Source of the DNA: Bugula neritina
Lineage: Eukaryota > Bryozoa > Gymnolaemata > Cheilostomatida > Bugulidae
Reading direction: 5' to 3'
Assembly: GCA_964035545.1 (NCBI GenBank)
Contig: OZ037769.1
Span: 1,348,501-1,412,500 of the forward strand
DNA: 64,000 nucleotides
Position 1 is the first letter of the stretch; the number at the start of each line of letters is the position of its first letter. The notes below the pieces were generated by a model. It worked only from the letters and a program-made list of their open reading frames with translations. It did not search any database and was not told where the DNA came from. The position numbers were made by a program, and so were the translations under genes. Below are positions 12,250 to 24,562 of this stretch, piece after piece.

Positions 12250-15200
12250 CTAACTCATTTGGGTCATATTTCCATCATTTTTTTCATTATCCTTCCACTG
12301 TTTAAACTTGTCCCAAAGCTCAGAGGGTCGGTTCTATAGACAGGAAAAGAAAACAGGCTAATATACTATATCCAGCCATAAAATATTTGCCTCGTTTTAG
12401 TGAAACACATAGCATAGAGCTTGAAAATAGCTGAGCTTTGAAATTTGATTGTCTATGACCATGAAGCTCAACTTTTCCCTTCATTAAAAACTAGACTGGT
12501 AAGAGCGAAGAGCTCTGTACATTAGTTGCAACTACTACACTGCATAGCAATTAATCAATAAATATTTTAGTCCATAAACCATAAATTTAGAAAGTATTTG
12601 AAACAAGTTATGAATAAATGTGCTCCAATCAAACTAATTCTTGATTAAACAAGTTTTTATTAAAGACGGGAGAAACTGTAAACCCATACATACCCTGACC
12701 ATCCACTGTCCCACAGTTCCCTGCGGGTTCCTGTATCCGTAAATACACACTCCGAGTACGACAGCGGCAGTCAACAAGAAGATGGTGCAGAAAGCAGCTG
12801 TGACAGCCTTCCATGCCTGGTTAGCTGTAAAAGAACAAACGCAGATCATGTAAAAGGTCAACACCTCATTGGTCAATCATAAATAGGTCAACTGAATGTT
12901 ATAAACAAAAACTAAATCAACTCTAATCAATAATCATACACTAACATCAGATTAAGAGAATCTCTAACTAACAAACATATTTTAGCTCATACTGCATTGT
13001 GGGAAATATACAATATGAAGTAACATGAGTGACCAATAAACATTAACACCAATGTGAAACACCTACACATTCAGGAGAGTGAATTCAAGACATTCTTACC
13101 TGGTGGTTTAGAAGAGAGTTTAGCGGTGTTTCTATTCTTAGACCCACTGAAGCTGGGGGTGGGTGTGCTGAACATATGATCACAGTCTGTCTGAGTAATC
13201 TGCAAACAGAGCAAAGTGTAATACGACAGCGTACAGCGTAATACGGCAGCACACAGTGTAATACGGCAGCGTACAGTGTAATACGGCAGCACACAGTATA
13301 ATACGGCAGCACACAGTGTAACACGGCAGTCACTAATACTACGGTTACTAATACTACAGTTACTAATACTACAGTTACTAATACTACAGTCACTAATACT
13401 AGAGTCACTAATACTAGAGTCACTAATACTACAGTAACTAATACTACAGTCACTAATACTACAGTTACTAACACTACAGTCAATATTAAAACTATCAAGT
13501 ACCAAAAACGGTTTCTTTCACTAGCTATTTATAATACATGACCTAAAAACACAACTTCAGTAACGAAGCAAATAATACTAACATTGAAGACGCAGCCACT
13601 GGTGACCCATTTCTGGCGCTGCCTGTCGAAGGCATCAGAGCAGCTGTTGATGGCGCTGCACCAGTAACACTGGAAGTTGCGTAGTTTGGAATGTAGGCAG
13701 TCGTCACAGTTGGTGAGCAGGTTGCACGCTACGGTATAAATAGTGTAACTATGCAATCAGTTTACGAGGTAATCATTCGACTACAGGGAAAATTGAAAGT
13801 AAATAAGACACTTTTTCAAAAAAGTTTAAAAAATACAATTAGATATTACAAACTTACTCTTCAGATGAGTAAATATGATGGCAGAGTCAGTGGTAACTTT
13901 GTCTCCGGCAATGTTGTATGTATGGTAAGGGTATATAGTCCTGTACTGTCCAACTATAACAAAGAGTATATATACTGTATGTGTGGTAAGGGTATATAGT
14001 CCTATACTGTCCAACTATAACAAAGAGTATATATGTTGTATGTGTGGTAAGGGTATATAGTCCTATACTGTCCAACTATAACAAAGAGTATATATGTTGT
14101 ATGTGTGGTAAGGGTATATAGTCCTATACTGTCCAACTATAACAAAGAGTATATATACTGTATGTATGGTAAGGGTATATAGTCCTATACTGTCCAACTA
14201 TAACAAAGAGTATATATGTTGTATGTATGGTAAGGGTATATAGTCCTGTACTGTCCAACTATAACAAAGAGTATATATGTTGTATGTGTGGTAAGGGTAT
14301 ATAGTCCTATACTGTCCAACTATAACAAAGAGTATATATACTGTATGTATGGTAAGGGTATATAGTCCTGTACTGTCCAACTATAACAAAGAGTATATAT
14401 ACTGTATGTATGGTAAGGGTATATAGTCCTATACTGTCCAACTATAACAAAGAGTATATATACTGTATGTATGGTAAGGGTATATAGTCCTATACTGTCC
14501 AAAGAGTATATATACTGTAAATATGATAAGTGCTTAGCCTGAGGATAATGTAAGAAAGTTTGGAGGTGATACTCACTGTCCCAATAGTACGCATCAGATA
14601 GCCCTACTTTCACAGGGTGATCCTCAGTGGAGAGATTAGCAATGGGCTGTGGAATGTCTTTGTACACAGTAATTATCTTCCCATCATCCTTGTACAGCTG
14701 CACTTGGAAGGTGAAGGGACCAACTGAAATGTTATAGATTAGATTTGGTTGATAGACCACTTCAATATAACTACATGTCATTTTATCTTTTTATTATATC
14801 ATATTTACAGCCATTATTATATTTCTATTGTATTATATTACTTATTGTATTATATTTATAGCCCTTATAGTTCTATTTTATTATGTTTATTTGGAATTAT
14901 TACTCATTTCTTATTTTAGAAACAAATTTCCAGTTTTATTATAATATTCAACAATATAGAGTGCCTGTGTAATCATGTAATACTATGCATTAGAGTACAG
15001 ATTCGCAAATAATAGGCCTGAGTTGTGGTGAGCCGAGGTTACTAAAAGAAAATTGGGAGTATTTCGATACAACTAGAAGAAGATGACAACTCTAACAATA
15101 CTTTGGTAAACAATACAACACAGTACAGTCCTGAGATAGTATGTGAATGTTCTAGAATAAATGATCACATTTATCAAGTCAGAAATGTAACAGCCTAATT

Positions 15201-18200
15201 TTTCCAAATTTCATAAATTTGTCAAATTCCACTTTGAAAACGAGGACACAACTTCTGCAATATCTATCATACCTTGAGGTCATTATGCCGATACCCTTTC
15301 ATTATCTTAATCAAACTAGAAACAGCATAAAATACCTGAGTATAGCACAACACTGCAGACATAAGTAAACAATCACACTTACGGTCCTTTCCATCTTTCA
15401 TATACACGTTATTCCACTGGACAATCAGGGCATCGTCTACAACACGACAACGCAGTTGATACAAAACAACCATTTACAATGCAAAGAACAAAGGCTATAT
15501 GATAAGTTTCACAGGCTACATCTTACCATCTCTTCTGTAGAGGACCTCGGATATGTTTTTCCCAACAGAAGTGTCAAAGTTGGCCATGAGAGGGGCAACG
15601 TACTGGCTAGCAGTGAGGAAGGAGTGTAGAAAATCGCTCATGTATAGGAATCCTGAACAGAGAGAAATAGCAGGGAATTACACAGAGTATTCCGTAGTAG
15701 CAGCCAAAGTAGGGAGATGACTCCCTGTAGTAATGCCCAGTATTTATAAGTACTGATGAAACATTGAAATGAAATGTTAATATTCATAGCTGAGCTTTGA
15801 ACAATAACTTTAAATGAACAAATACAGTATGAAATACTCGTCATTAATATTATATATAATATACATTACAGCCAAATATAGTAATATACAGTATAGTTAT
15901 ACATAGTAATATAATACAGTTGTCATATGGTAAAATAAAGTCAAGTTATATATAGTAATATACAGTAGCCTACAGCTATACATAGTAATATATACAGTAT
16001 AGTAATATAATACAGTAGTCGTATGGTAATATCAAGTTAAGTTATATATAGTAATATACAGTATAGTAATATAAAACCTCATATAGTATAGCTACTGAAA
16101 CAATTGTAGCCAATAAACAGTATAAATAGGAGCCACACACATGTACACAAAAGCTCACACATGTAAATTATCCAGTATTATGCAACTGACTTTACATAGC
16201 AGTCCCAGATAAACACTAATCTGTTTAGTAATCCATGTTATTAACAACATCTAATACACAGTAACACATCTTCAACACACACAACCTGTCACTTTGAATA
16301 TGAATCACTACAGATATATAGCTGGGTAACTGTACAAGATGTCTGTATATACAGCCAATACCACCACCACCACAACCACCAGATGTCTCTCTACTTCCAC
16401 CAGATGTTTGCCTACCTACACCAGGTGATGTGTTCAGTTATGTATACTTTAAATGTAAAATATATTAGCCTTTATAAAGAGAAAACCAATTATGAACATG
16501 TGCTAAAGAGAGGGCAATTCATTATATTGAAAATATTGTAAGAATAAAGTATGTTTAAGACCATGTTCAAAAAGTTTCTCCCAGTCAAATGTTGATGCTG
16601 AGGTTCCAATCAAATCATCAACAGATTAGAATAAAGAGCATCAACCACACATGAAACTCTTAGAAGCAGAGAACTGTTGAAGGAAATGGAATGGAAAGAG
16701 AAACTACATTAGTATAAACAAGTTCATATGATTCTCTCCTATTATGACGATGCATTTTTTCAACTTATGTAACTTCAAGCAGCCTATTGTGTTGACAAAA
16801 GGAAAACAATACGCCTAAGTGCTTCAGCTACAGCCTATAGAACTTATGTATAGAGAGCATAAATAGTTATATAATGAGTGCTTTTAAACCACGTGCTAAT
16901 GCGTGCGTCAGATGAGTTCTAGTCAATAACGTCAACATGCTTGCTTATGAGTTATATATACTCTCTGATTACACTGCTTACTATGCAATATACTGTCTAC
17001 CATCTTTGGGTCAGCCTTGCATTACGTTCTGTAACAGAGTTGCTTAGCTTTTTAATTTAAACTTGCGTTGGGGACTGCTTTACTTTACTTGTTAGATCAT
17101 AGATATTAGCCACTGACTTAACTAAACACAAACACTAAACACAGTATATAGTTCAGTGGACTTGAGTTGACTTGAGTCACGACTTGAGACATGACTTGTT
17201 ACTTGCCCTTGACCACAAAGAAGACTGAGAACAGAAGGAAAGACTTCACATGATGGAGCTAGCAGGACTAATCACTGTACGACAACCAAATAAGACAGGA
17301 AGAAGAGCCATACGGGGCGAGTCCCTTGTTCATCAGCTGAGGATATGCCGGTTAGAACTCGGAATGTCAAGTTGATAATTTATTCATTCCCAGCACGAAA
17401 CTGTTGACAAGCTGCATAATCAGCTGCAACTCACTAAGTTGATGTGGCCAGCAACATCGGAGCAGGCCAAATGAATACCAAATGAGCTCCAATAGTAGAA
17501 CAACCCTCCCCCCCCCCCCCCCACAGTCCAAGGTGAAAGGGAGCGGAGGGGGGAGGGGGTAGGGATAGTTAGTAGCTGAAACTAACTAATCATTTCAAAA
17601 AGTAATCAAAACCACAAAATACTATCAGTTGGAGGAAGAGAAAGGAAGGGTGAAGCTGCATAATAGAATATTTCTCAATAACCACAACACTAATCCATCA
17701 TCTGCACTCATTGCAATGTAGTATTTATATACATAATCTCCCATGTTTACTAGCACTGTCCACTGACCATGACTCATGTACTACTATAACTATATACTAT
17801 ACACTCTGCTAGGAACTCACACTATACACTCTGCTAGGAACTCACACTATACACTCTGCTAGGAACTCACACTATACACTCTGCTAGGAACTCACACTAT
17901 ACACTCTGCTAGGAACTCACACTATATACTCTGCTAGGAACTCATACTATATACTCTGCTAGGAACTCATACTATATACTCTGCTAGGAACTCACACTAT
18001 ACACTCTGCTAAGAACTGACACTATACACTCTGCTAAGAACTCACACTATACACTCTGCTAGGAACTCACACTATACACTCTGCTAGGAACTCATACTAT
18101 ATACTCTGCTAGGAACTCACAGCTAAACATAAAACTTAACTTCTGATATGAATAAAGGAAGTTACGTATCACTCACCACCAGTAGCGACTGTGACTGTGT

Positions 18201-20125
18201 TCACCATGTGGCCGTAAAACTGGAAGTCAAAGTGAAGAGGGATTTTCTACAAGCAGAGGAAATGTATTGATTAATTTTTAACTACACGGTGTTTATAGTG
18301 TAAGCAGTTGATTAAGTATTGATAGTGATGCAGTACCTGCAGAGTTAGTGGCAGTTACTAACTAGTAAGAGTAGTAACTAGCAACTCAACTGGCAACTCA
18401 ACTGGCAACTCAATCAACTAGCAACTCAATCAAGTAGCAACTCAAATGGCAACTCAATCAAGTAGCAACTCAATCGGCTAGCAACTCAACTGGCAACTCA
18501 ATCAACTAGCAACTCAACTAGCAACTCAATCAGCTAGCAACTCAACTAGCAACTCAACTAGCAACTAGAAAGTCTCACCACAGCCAGTCTGTACGCATCC
18601 TGTAGACTCTTATGACGAACAACTCTCTCCTCATCTGGTCCGGCCAGCTCCCGCCAGAAATCTGCACCTCCCAGACTCTTGTCTACATACTGGATAGTGT
18701 AGTAGTTGGTCCTGTCCTGTGTTAAGGTCAACACACAACATTACAGAGTGTTTGATACATTACTGTGTATTTATACATTACAGAGTATTCCATACATTAC
18801 AGCTCAGGGTAATATCTAACCTCACTTTACGTGATAACAAAAGCAGTAATCCATAAAGTACTACTTGCTGTGTATTCTAAATTATGCATGCCTAACAAAT
18901 AGAAACTAGATTTTATCCTAATGATTCCAAAAATTGACGTAACAATACAAATATATGTTTGATGACTTGTGTGCCAGTGAACTAGCTTAGAGAATTGTTT
19001 CACTAAGTGCTAATGTTATAGTTGTGATACACATGTGTGTATTTATCCACTATAAAATCTCATTACTATACTACATTAGACCTAAATACATACTTTTAAA
19101 CCACAAGCCGTTTGTTAACCTTTCACCAGCATGTCCTGATCAGACGACAGGTTTAAACTACATACAGTGAAATTATTACTATTATTATCTTTCCTTCTCC
19201 AGTAAATCATCTCACAAAGCACTGCTATATAATTTTGTATTTCTATTACTAAAACAAACTCCCTGAATGTAACACAGAGACGAACAAACACCCTGCATGC
19301 TTTCAATACAGAAGGCATCTCACCTCTTTGATTATGGAGGTGAAAGGGGTTGTGCCAGTGGTGGAAGGAGAAGCAGTAGTGGTAGAGGGGTTGGGGATAG
19401 ACTGCCTTCGTACTCGCACTAAGTTATCTGAACTAAAGCTGGATGACACTTCTGTGTTGTATGTTATTTCTTCAGCTGAAACAGTGGCTATTCCTCATTA
19501 GACTAACGTCATGACCATAATTAATTATACACATTTACATGTGCTGTGTGTATAATCACAGTGTAGTGTAGAGCCCCATTAATTATACCAGGAAAGGTAA
19601 GGCCGGGTAGGCTTTCAGGAGCCCGCAGTCACTTTAGGTACTCAAACTAAGTATTCCAACACTTATACAAAACCTACGGACTAATGGAAGGCCTACTGAT
19701 GTAAATATGTGTATTAAATATACCTTTTAGAAGTACTAGAAAGTAGTAATACGTTTGTTGGGAGTGGATATTTTATCAAACTGCGTACAATTGTGAAATA
19801 TTTCTTCTATCAGTCTAACATACTCAAAATACAATTTAAGTGGTTTGTTTAGCGATTAAAAGCACGTATCTTTAATTTCAGTACACAAAAACATCAACTA
19901 ATGACCACTTGTAGTGAAAACCTTTACCCCACCTGTGTAGTTGCTGTGAGTCTGTCAATAAAAAGAGGAAGCTGGGTCAAGATCTTCAATAAGCATCATA
20001 AAACAATAAAAGCTACCCACAATGCAGGTGACAGAGTTACCTGATATTTTCTGGGAGAGTATAAGGAGTCCCACCAATGTCAAGGTGAAATATTGAAGTG
20101 CATTACGCACAGCGTCTTGCATCAT
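12250..20125 (-). CDS. PLXDC: Plexin domain-containing protein (TEM7/PLXDC family)
   Basis: Twelve exons on the minus strand: 20125-20041, 19475-19324, 18716-18579, 18246-18177, 15652-15527, 15436-15383, 14723-14577, 13953-13858, 13728-13583, 13199-13100, 12824-12694 and 12333-12250. Phase closes throughout, giving 442 residues. Order: signal peptide (1-28); Ser/Thr-rich linker; nidogen-like ectodomain with FYGHMVNTVTVATGG, ASQYVAPLMANFD, ALIVQW and HPVKVGLSDAYYWD; a PSI (plexin) domain at about 290-338 with paired Cys; a transmembrane helix at about 376-400; and a short tail containing RPSELWDKFKQW. These match human PLXDC2 (TQYVAPLMANFD, NHPVKVGLSDA, RRPSHWPAMKF). The family consists of type I cell-surface proteins reported as receptors in vertebrate endothelium; function here is inferred. 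Paralog assignment (PLXDC1 or 2) is not possible. Confidence 0.93.
13210..13490. repeat. Two adjoining minisatellites in plexin-domain gene intron
   Basis: 13210-13322 holds about six copies of a ~20-bp unit (ACAGTGTAATACGGCAGC). 13325-13488 holds about eleven copies of the 15-bp unit CACTAATACTACAGT. Both lie in the intron upstream (minus strand) of the exon at 13199, with open reading frames only because the unit length is a multiple of 3. Confidence 0.9.
13925..14520. repeat. 61-bp tandem array carrying exon 8 acceptor and exon start
   Basis: About ten copies, period 61 bp. Each unit (minus strand) holds CTCTTTGTTATAG| followed by the sequence that starts exon 8 (GQYRTIYPYHTY in the exon frame). 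The copy joined to the rest of exon 8 is the one at 13953. The others are intronic partial exon copies that lack a donor. Confidence 0.92.
15653..18176. other. Large intron of plexin-domain gene
   Basis: 2.5-kb intron between exons 5 and 4. It holds degenerate GTAATATACAGTATA repeats (15840-16080), a CCA-rich patch near 16360, a run of about 18 C (17505-17522), and the 25-bp array at 17805-18120. No other gene is seen. Confidence 0.8.
17805..18120. repeat. 25-bp minisatellite with repeated GTGAGT
   Basis: About thirteen copies of a 25-bp unit (CTCTGCTAGGAACTCACAC core). On the minus strand every unit contains GTGAGTTCC, a consensus-like donor. The array lies about 55 bp downstream of the true donor at 18176 (GGTG|GTGAGT). 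Confidence 0.9.
18365..18570. repeat. GCAACTCAACTA-type short tandem array
   Basis: Degenerate 10-14-bp units (GCAACTCAACT/GCAACTCAATCA) filling most of the short intron between exons 3 and 4 of the plexin-domain gene, ending about 10 bp from the exon 3 donor. Confidence 0.85.
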
Positions 20126-21461
20126 AGTTGATTATGTCTTTTTTTGGTGTTCTGCAAAGTTAGAAATCAAGCTGTATTCAGATATCAACAACATTCTAAG
20201 ACTTCACACCTAAAACTTCTCAATATACAATGCTGTAATGTCCACAACTGCACTATATGAATGGACGAGTCAATAAACTGAAGTTCAAAGTTCACTAGAG
20301 TTAACAGCATTCACCTGTTAAGTTGTTCAGTCACCTTGAAATCTATTAACTATGACAACAGGAATTTCACTAGTTTTGTATAAATAATTGAAATTAGGCT
20401 CTACGTTTAACCAACTACAAAGATAACTGACCAAATTAGCAGGATTACCAAAGGTAAACAGTGCATTACAAAACGCAGTACTAATTACTGTTTAAGTTTA
20501 CCCCAACAGTAAAGGCTATATCAACTTTAAATTGTCAAAAAAAATTTCCTAATACTACTAGAGACATGCATGAATATAGTCTAAAACTGTAACCTTTATT
20601 TTAAGTTACAGTAAAATATTAGTTGAAATACAATCATGTGCTTAACAACTGCCATTATTTCTAGACCATTTGCTAGCCAGTTAGTCATAGCTCAGTTTAG
20701 GAATAATTTACAAGAGAATTTACATTTTTAATTAATGTTATAAGCTTTAATATATTAAACTTAAACCCCAAAGTTTGAAATTCTGAAAAACTAAGCCTAC
20801 ACTCAAGACCTGATGAAAGCAAAGTTTTAACTTTATACTACACAAAACAGATATGAAAGGAATCCATTACATTGTGGAATGATTTTAGACTGAGAGTCTG
20901 AAAATTAATTTTTTTAAAGTTGTAGACAAAAAAACTAAGAAATAGAAGTATCATTCTAATGATTGTCATCAGACTGTAAAATCCAAAAAACTTGTGTTGA
21001 GAATGTATTCAGAATAAGTACTAACTTCATAGTTCACATTTAATCTAAATGAATAAATGAATAACCGATAATTTTACAACAAACTTGATATTCCATGTAA
21101 CAACATAAAGCTTTTCTCTAGAAACTAAGTACAGTAATTGAGATTGGATTCTTCTACTAAAAAATTCCAACAAAAATATTTCAATCAGACCTGTCAAATC
21201 TTATATTTTGACCTATTAAAAATAAACTTGAATACAGAACCACACTAAGATCTAGAGTAACATTTAGTATGACTATGAAATAAAAATTACTGACCATTAC
21301 TGAGGCAAAGATAATTTAGTTTTACAATTCCTCAACAAATAATAAGCAGATTATTATAATTAATATTATTAACACTTCCTAAATCTCAATCTGATACTCA
21401 TAGCCATACTGATCTAAATTATTAACACAATAATTGAATAAATAGTAACAGTAATACAGTC

Positions 21462-21927
21462 GGTTTCATTCCAAATAGGCGCTTCCCAGTTAGACGCTAC
21501 TTTTTATTTTGGTGCCATATAATTATCTAGTAATATACCTATATATACCTATATAACTGTTGCATTGATTGCTTAATAGCTAATATGCTAATAGCTATAA
21601 CAGCTAACATGAATTATCTGGAATAATATTCTAATTTTCACAGATTTGTGTGGGACAAAAAACAGTAATAATACACATTATCCTTAATAAATGAATACTC
21701 ATTAACAAAATATTTGTTTAAACAAGAAGCAAAAAATATGTTTAATTAATATGTTAATGCATATCAAAGAAATTTATGTAGGCTATGTACGTGCTCAATA
21801 CGTGCTTTATTTAAATAGACATATATTTAAATAATATTCAAATAAATTGCACATAAAATATATATTGTACCAATATAAATTAATAGCGTCTAACTGGGAA
21901 GCGTCTATTTGAGATGACACCATTACC
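21462..21927. mobile_element. MITE-like non-autonomous element with inverted ends and 8-bp direct repeat
   Basis: Left end 21462-21500 and right end 21884-21927 are inverted copies sharing CGCTTCCCAGTTAGACGCTA preceded by CAAATAG, with few mismatches further out. The 8 bp ATACAGTC occurs exactly at 21454-21461 and 21928-21935, just outside the ends, as a target-site duplication would. The interior is A+T-rich with no transposase. An 8-bp duplication is typical of hAT-type elements, but the terminal bases differ by a 5-nt indel between ends, so family assignment is open. Confidence 0.75.
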
Positions 21928-22190
21928 ATACAGTCAATATAGGCAGTATCAAAATCATAATAATGGTGGCTTAACTTACTTGAAATTTCAATTTGAATTG
22001 TAAATTTATCATTAAATTTAATAATATTAATATCAATATTAATAATAATAATATTGCAATACTAAAGTAATACTAAAAGTATTAGTAATACTAATAGTAA
22101 TACTAATAGTAATACAGACTAATACTTTACCAATTACTTGGAATAACTATTACTATTAGTATTACTATTGCAGTGAGTATTAGTATTATT

Positions 22191-22335
22191 ATTAGTATTA
22201 ATATTAATATTAGACTTACTAACTCACTTAGTATTAGGCTAGTATTACTATTACTATTACTAATAGTAATAGTAATACTAGCCTAATACTAACTCTAAGT
22301 GAGTTAGTAAGTCTAATATTAATATTAATACTAAT
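22191..22335. repeat. Near-perfect long hairpin (~70-bp arms)
   Basis: The arms 22191-22259 and 22261-22335 are reverse complements except for a 6-nt indel (GAGTTA). They include TTAGACTTACTAACTCACTT and its complement around a single central C. Confidence 0.9.
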
Positions 22336-24562
22336 AGTAATAGTATTAGTATTACTATTAGTATTAGTATTACATTTACTATTACTATTAGTATTACTAT
22401 TAGTATTACTATAGTATTACTATTACTGTATTAGTATTATTAATACATATTTTAATAATACTAATAGTAATAGTAATATTATTTACTATTACTATTACTG
22501 TATTAGTATTTAGTCCATTACTATTACTATTAATATTTACTTTTAGTATTACTATTAGTATTAGTATTACTATTACTATTACTATTAGTATTACAATTTC
22601 AAATTTGTATTACTAGTAATAGTAGTAACTATTACTAGGTCATAGAAATAAATTCATACTGATTAATGATGATCATATTTATGCTATTAAACATCTCTAC
22701 AGTAACTAGTATTACTATAAAGCGCAAAGTTAAACTTGAATACTTTTATCGTGTACGTACAAGTAGTATTACTATTGTTATATTTTTTCACTTCGACCTA
22801 AGCCGATGACTCGATCTTCTATTTCAGTTATTTGCTATTATTGAAATTTTCGGGCATTGGCCAATCATTGGTGCAGAAAAGATCTTCAACTACATTGTAA
22901 CGAAGATGCGAAGAGCCCCGCGAGAAAAATCTGAAAACCGGGTATAAGGGTTACGCACGCTTGATAAATACCGATTAGTGTCAACAAATTATATTCTCCT
23001 ACTGATATTATGGAAAAGATCTCAATGGTTGTACTCGCATGAAATTTAACGATTTCTGTTTCTCAATTTCTCATCTCAGCCTGAATTTTTCTATTTACCA
23101 TTTTCCACTTACCATTGGGATTGGCATTTGCCATTTGGCATTTACTATTTGGTTATTATTAATAATATAAATATATTTATAGTTGTTTTAACTTTAGTAA
23201 AACTAAAATTTAAGTAAAATTAAAGCACAAACTGAAACTGCTGTTACTTATAGTTATCGTAATAGTTATTATTAATAAATATGATATTTAATATTTATCA
23301 TTTTATGATTTTATCGTGATATCTAATTATATATTATAATTATTAATAATAAATTAATATTATTGACTTTTACTAAAAGAATAAATTTAATATTTGTTAA
23401 GTTAAAGTTAGCTTTTTCAAAATGTAGCTACGCTTACTGTTAGTGTTGAACTTGAGTGAAAATTTGATGAGCTTGAACTTGAACTTGAGTTGAAGACTTG
23501 TCTTTTTTAGTTGTAAGCGTATTTGGATTTATAAAACAATCGATCATAATAACTCTAACTTTTAAGTGATGAAGGTTTTGATTTTTAAATGTTGAAATTT
23601 GAAACTGTGTTTCAGTTTGGGTGTGTACCGTGTAGAGACTAAACTATTCTCTATCACTCAATCAACCCTAGCAATTTAACTTTTTTTAATTCTCACTCAC
23701 ACTCACATTACGAATTTTATTTGTTTCTAAAGCAGTTAATAGCTACTTACTAACAATAACAGCATAGCAATAGCATTTTAATATTATTTTTAGCCGAAAA
23801 CTAATAACTACAGAATTCATGCTCCTGGTGTTCTCACATTAATGTTTTCTCCCTGACTTGAATGGCACAGGCTGTGAGTATTTTTATTTTAAATTGAGTA
23901 AGCTTTGCAATCACTTTTTTATAATAATTTTCAAATGAAAAAGTCACACGCTTCTATATTGGACTGCGTAATTTTTCAATGTCTCTGTTCATATTGTAAA
24001 AAAGACAACCTTCCTTTTAGCAACATACTTGTAATTTGTTTTCATTTGCAGAGTTAATTCCTCATAGACGGTAAATTTTTAAATCACCAATGCATAATTT
24101 ATTTCAGTGCAATCATTTGCTGTATTCATTTATGTAATGAATAGATACCGTTGCATGAAATAGTAAAAATGAATTGTTACTAATTGCATAATTTATTCCT
24201 ACCAAACTATTCAACAAGATAAATTTACTGCATGTTGCTCTTGAACCTTAAACTTTCCTGTGCATGCCTAGAATTTTAACCAATCATCGTTGAGCTTTTA
24301 GAATTATGCAACATCTGCTTTAAACTGTTTATCTTGCAATGAGTCTCAATCAAGATTTTCACATATATACCTCTAGCTTTACAGTAATAGTCTTGCCTTT
24401 TGACTAAATTTGTCCAGCTATTTCTTATGCAATAACTACAATTTTTTAGATTCATAAATTCATGATAATTAGAATTGCACTTTGACTAATGAATTCCACA
24501 AACATAATGTCTACTTAACGTTATATTGTGAACAGGGTAAACACTACATAACCTTTTCTCCC

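Larger units (their letters stand above)
20126..24562. other. Divergent intergenic region, no recognised gene
   Basis: Lies between the start codons of the plexin-domain gene (minus) and the sulfotransferase gene (plus), so it should contain both promoters. It holds the MITE-like element at 21462-21927, TAGTATTACTATTAC repeats and a hairpin near 22.2 kb. A patch richer in G+C and CpG at about 22780-22970 is a promoter candidate by composition only. Confidence 0.6.

Noticed and set aside
13071-13505. Minus-strand frames with VTVVLV and SISDCSIS repeats
   Set aside because: 15-bp array in a PLXDC intron; a unit length that is a multiple of 3 keeps all frames open.
19930-19965. Possible 19-nt microexon (ACTCACAGCAACTACACAG on the minus strand) between PLXDC exons 1 and 2
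   Set aside because: It has AG and GT borders, but inclusion shifts the frame into a stop, while direct joining of 20041 to 19475 keeps phase.
24482-24562. Upstream extension of HS3ST
   Set aside because: It begins at a TTG, not an ATG, and is crossed by an acceptor-like site at 24533-24534.
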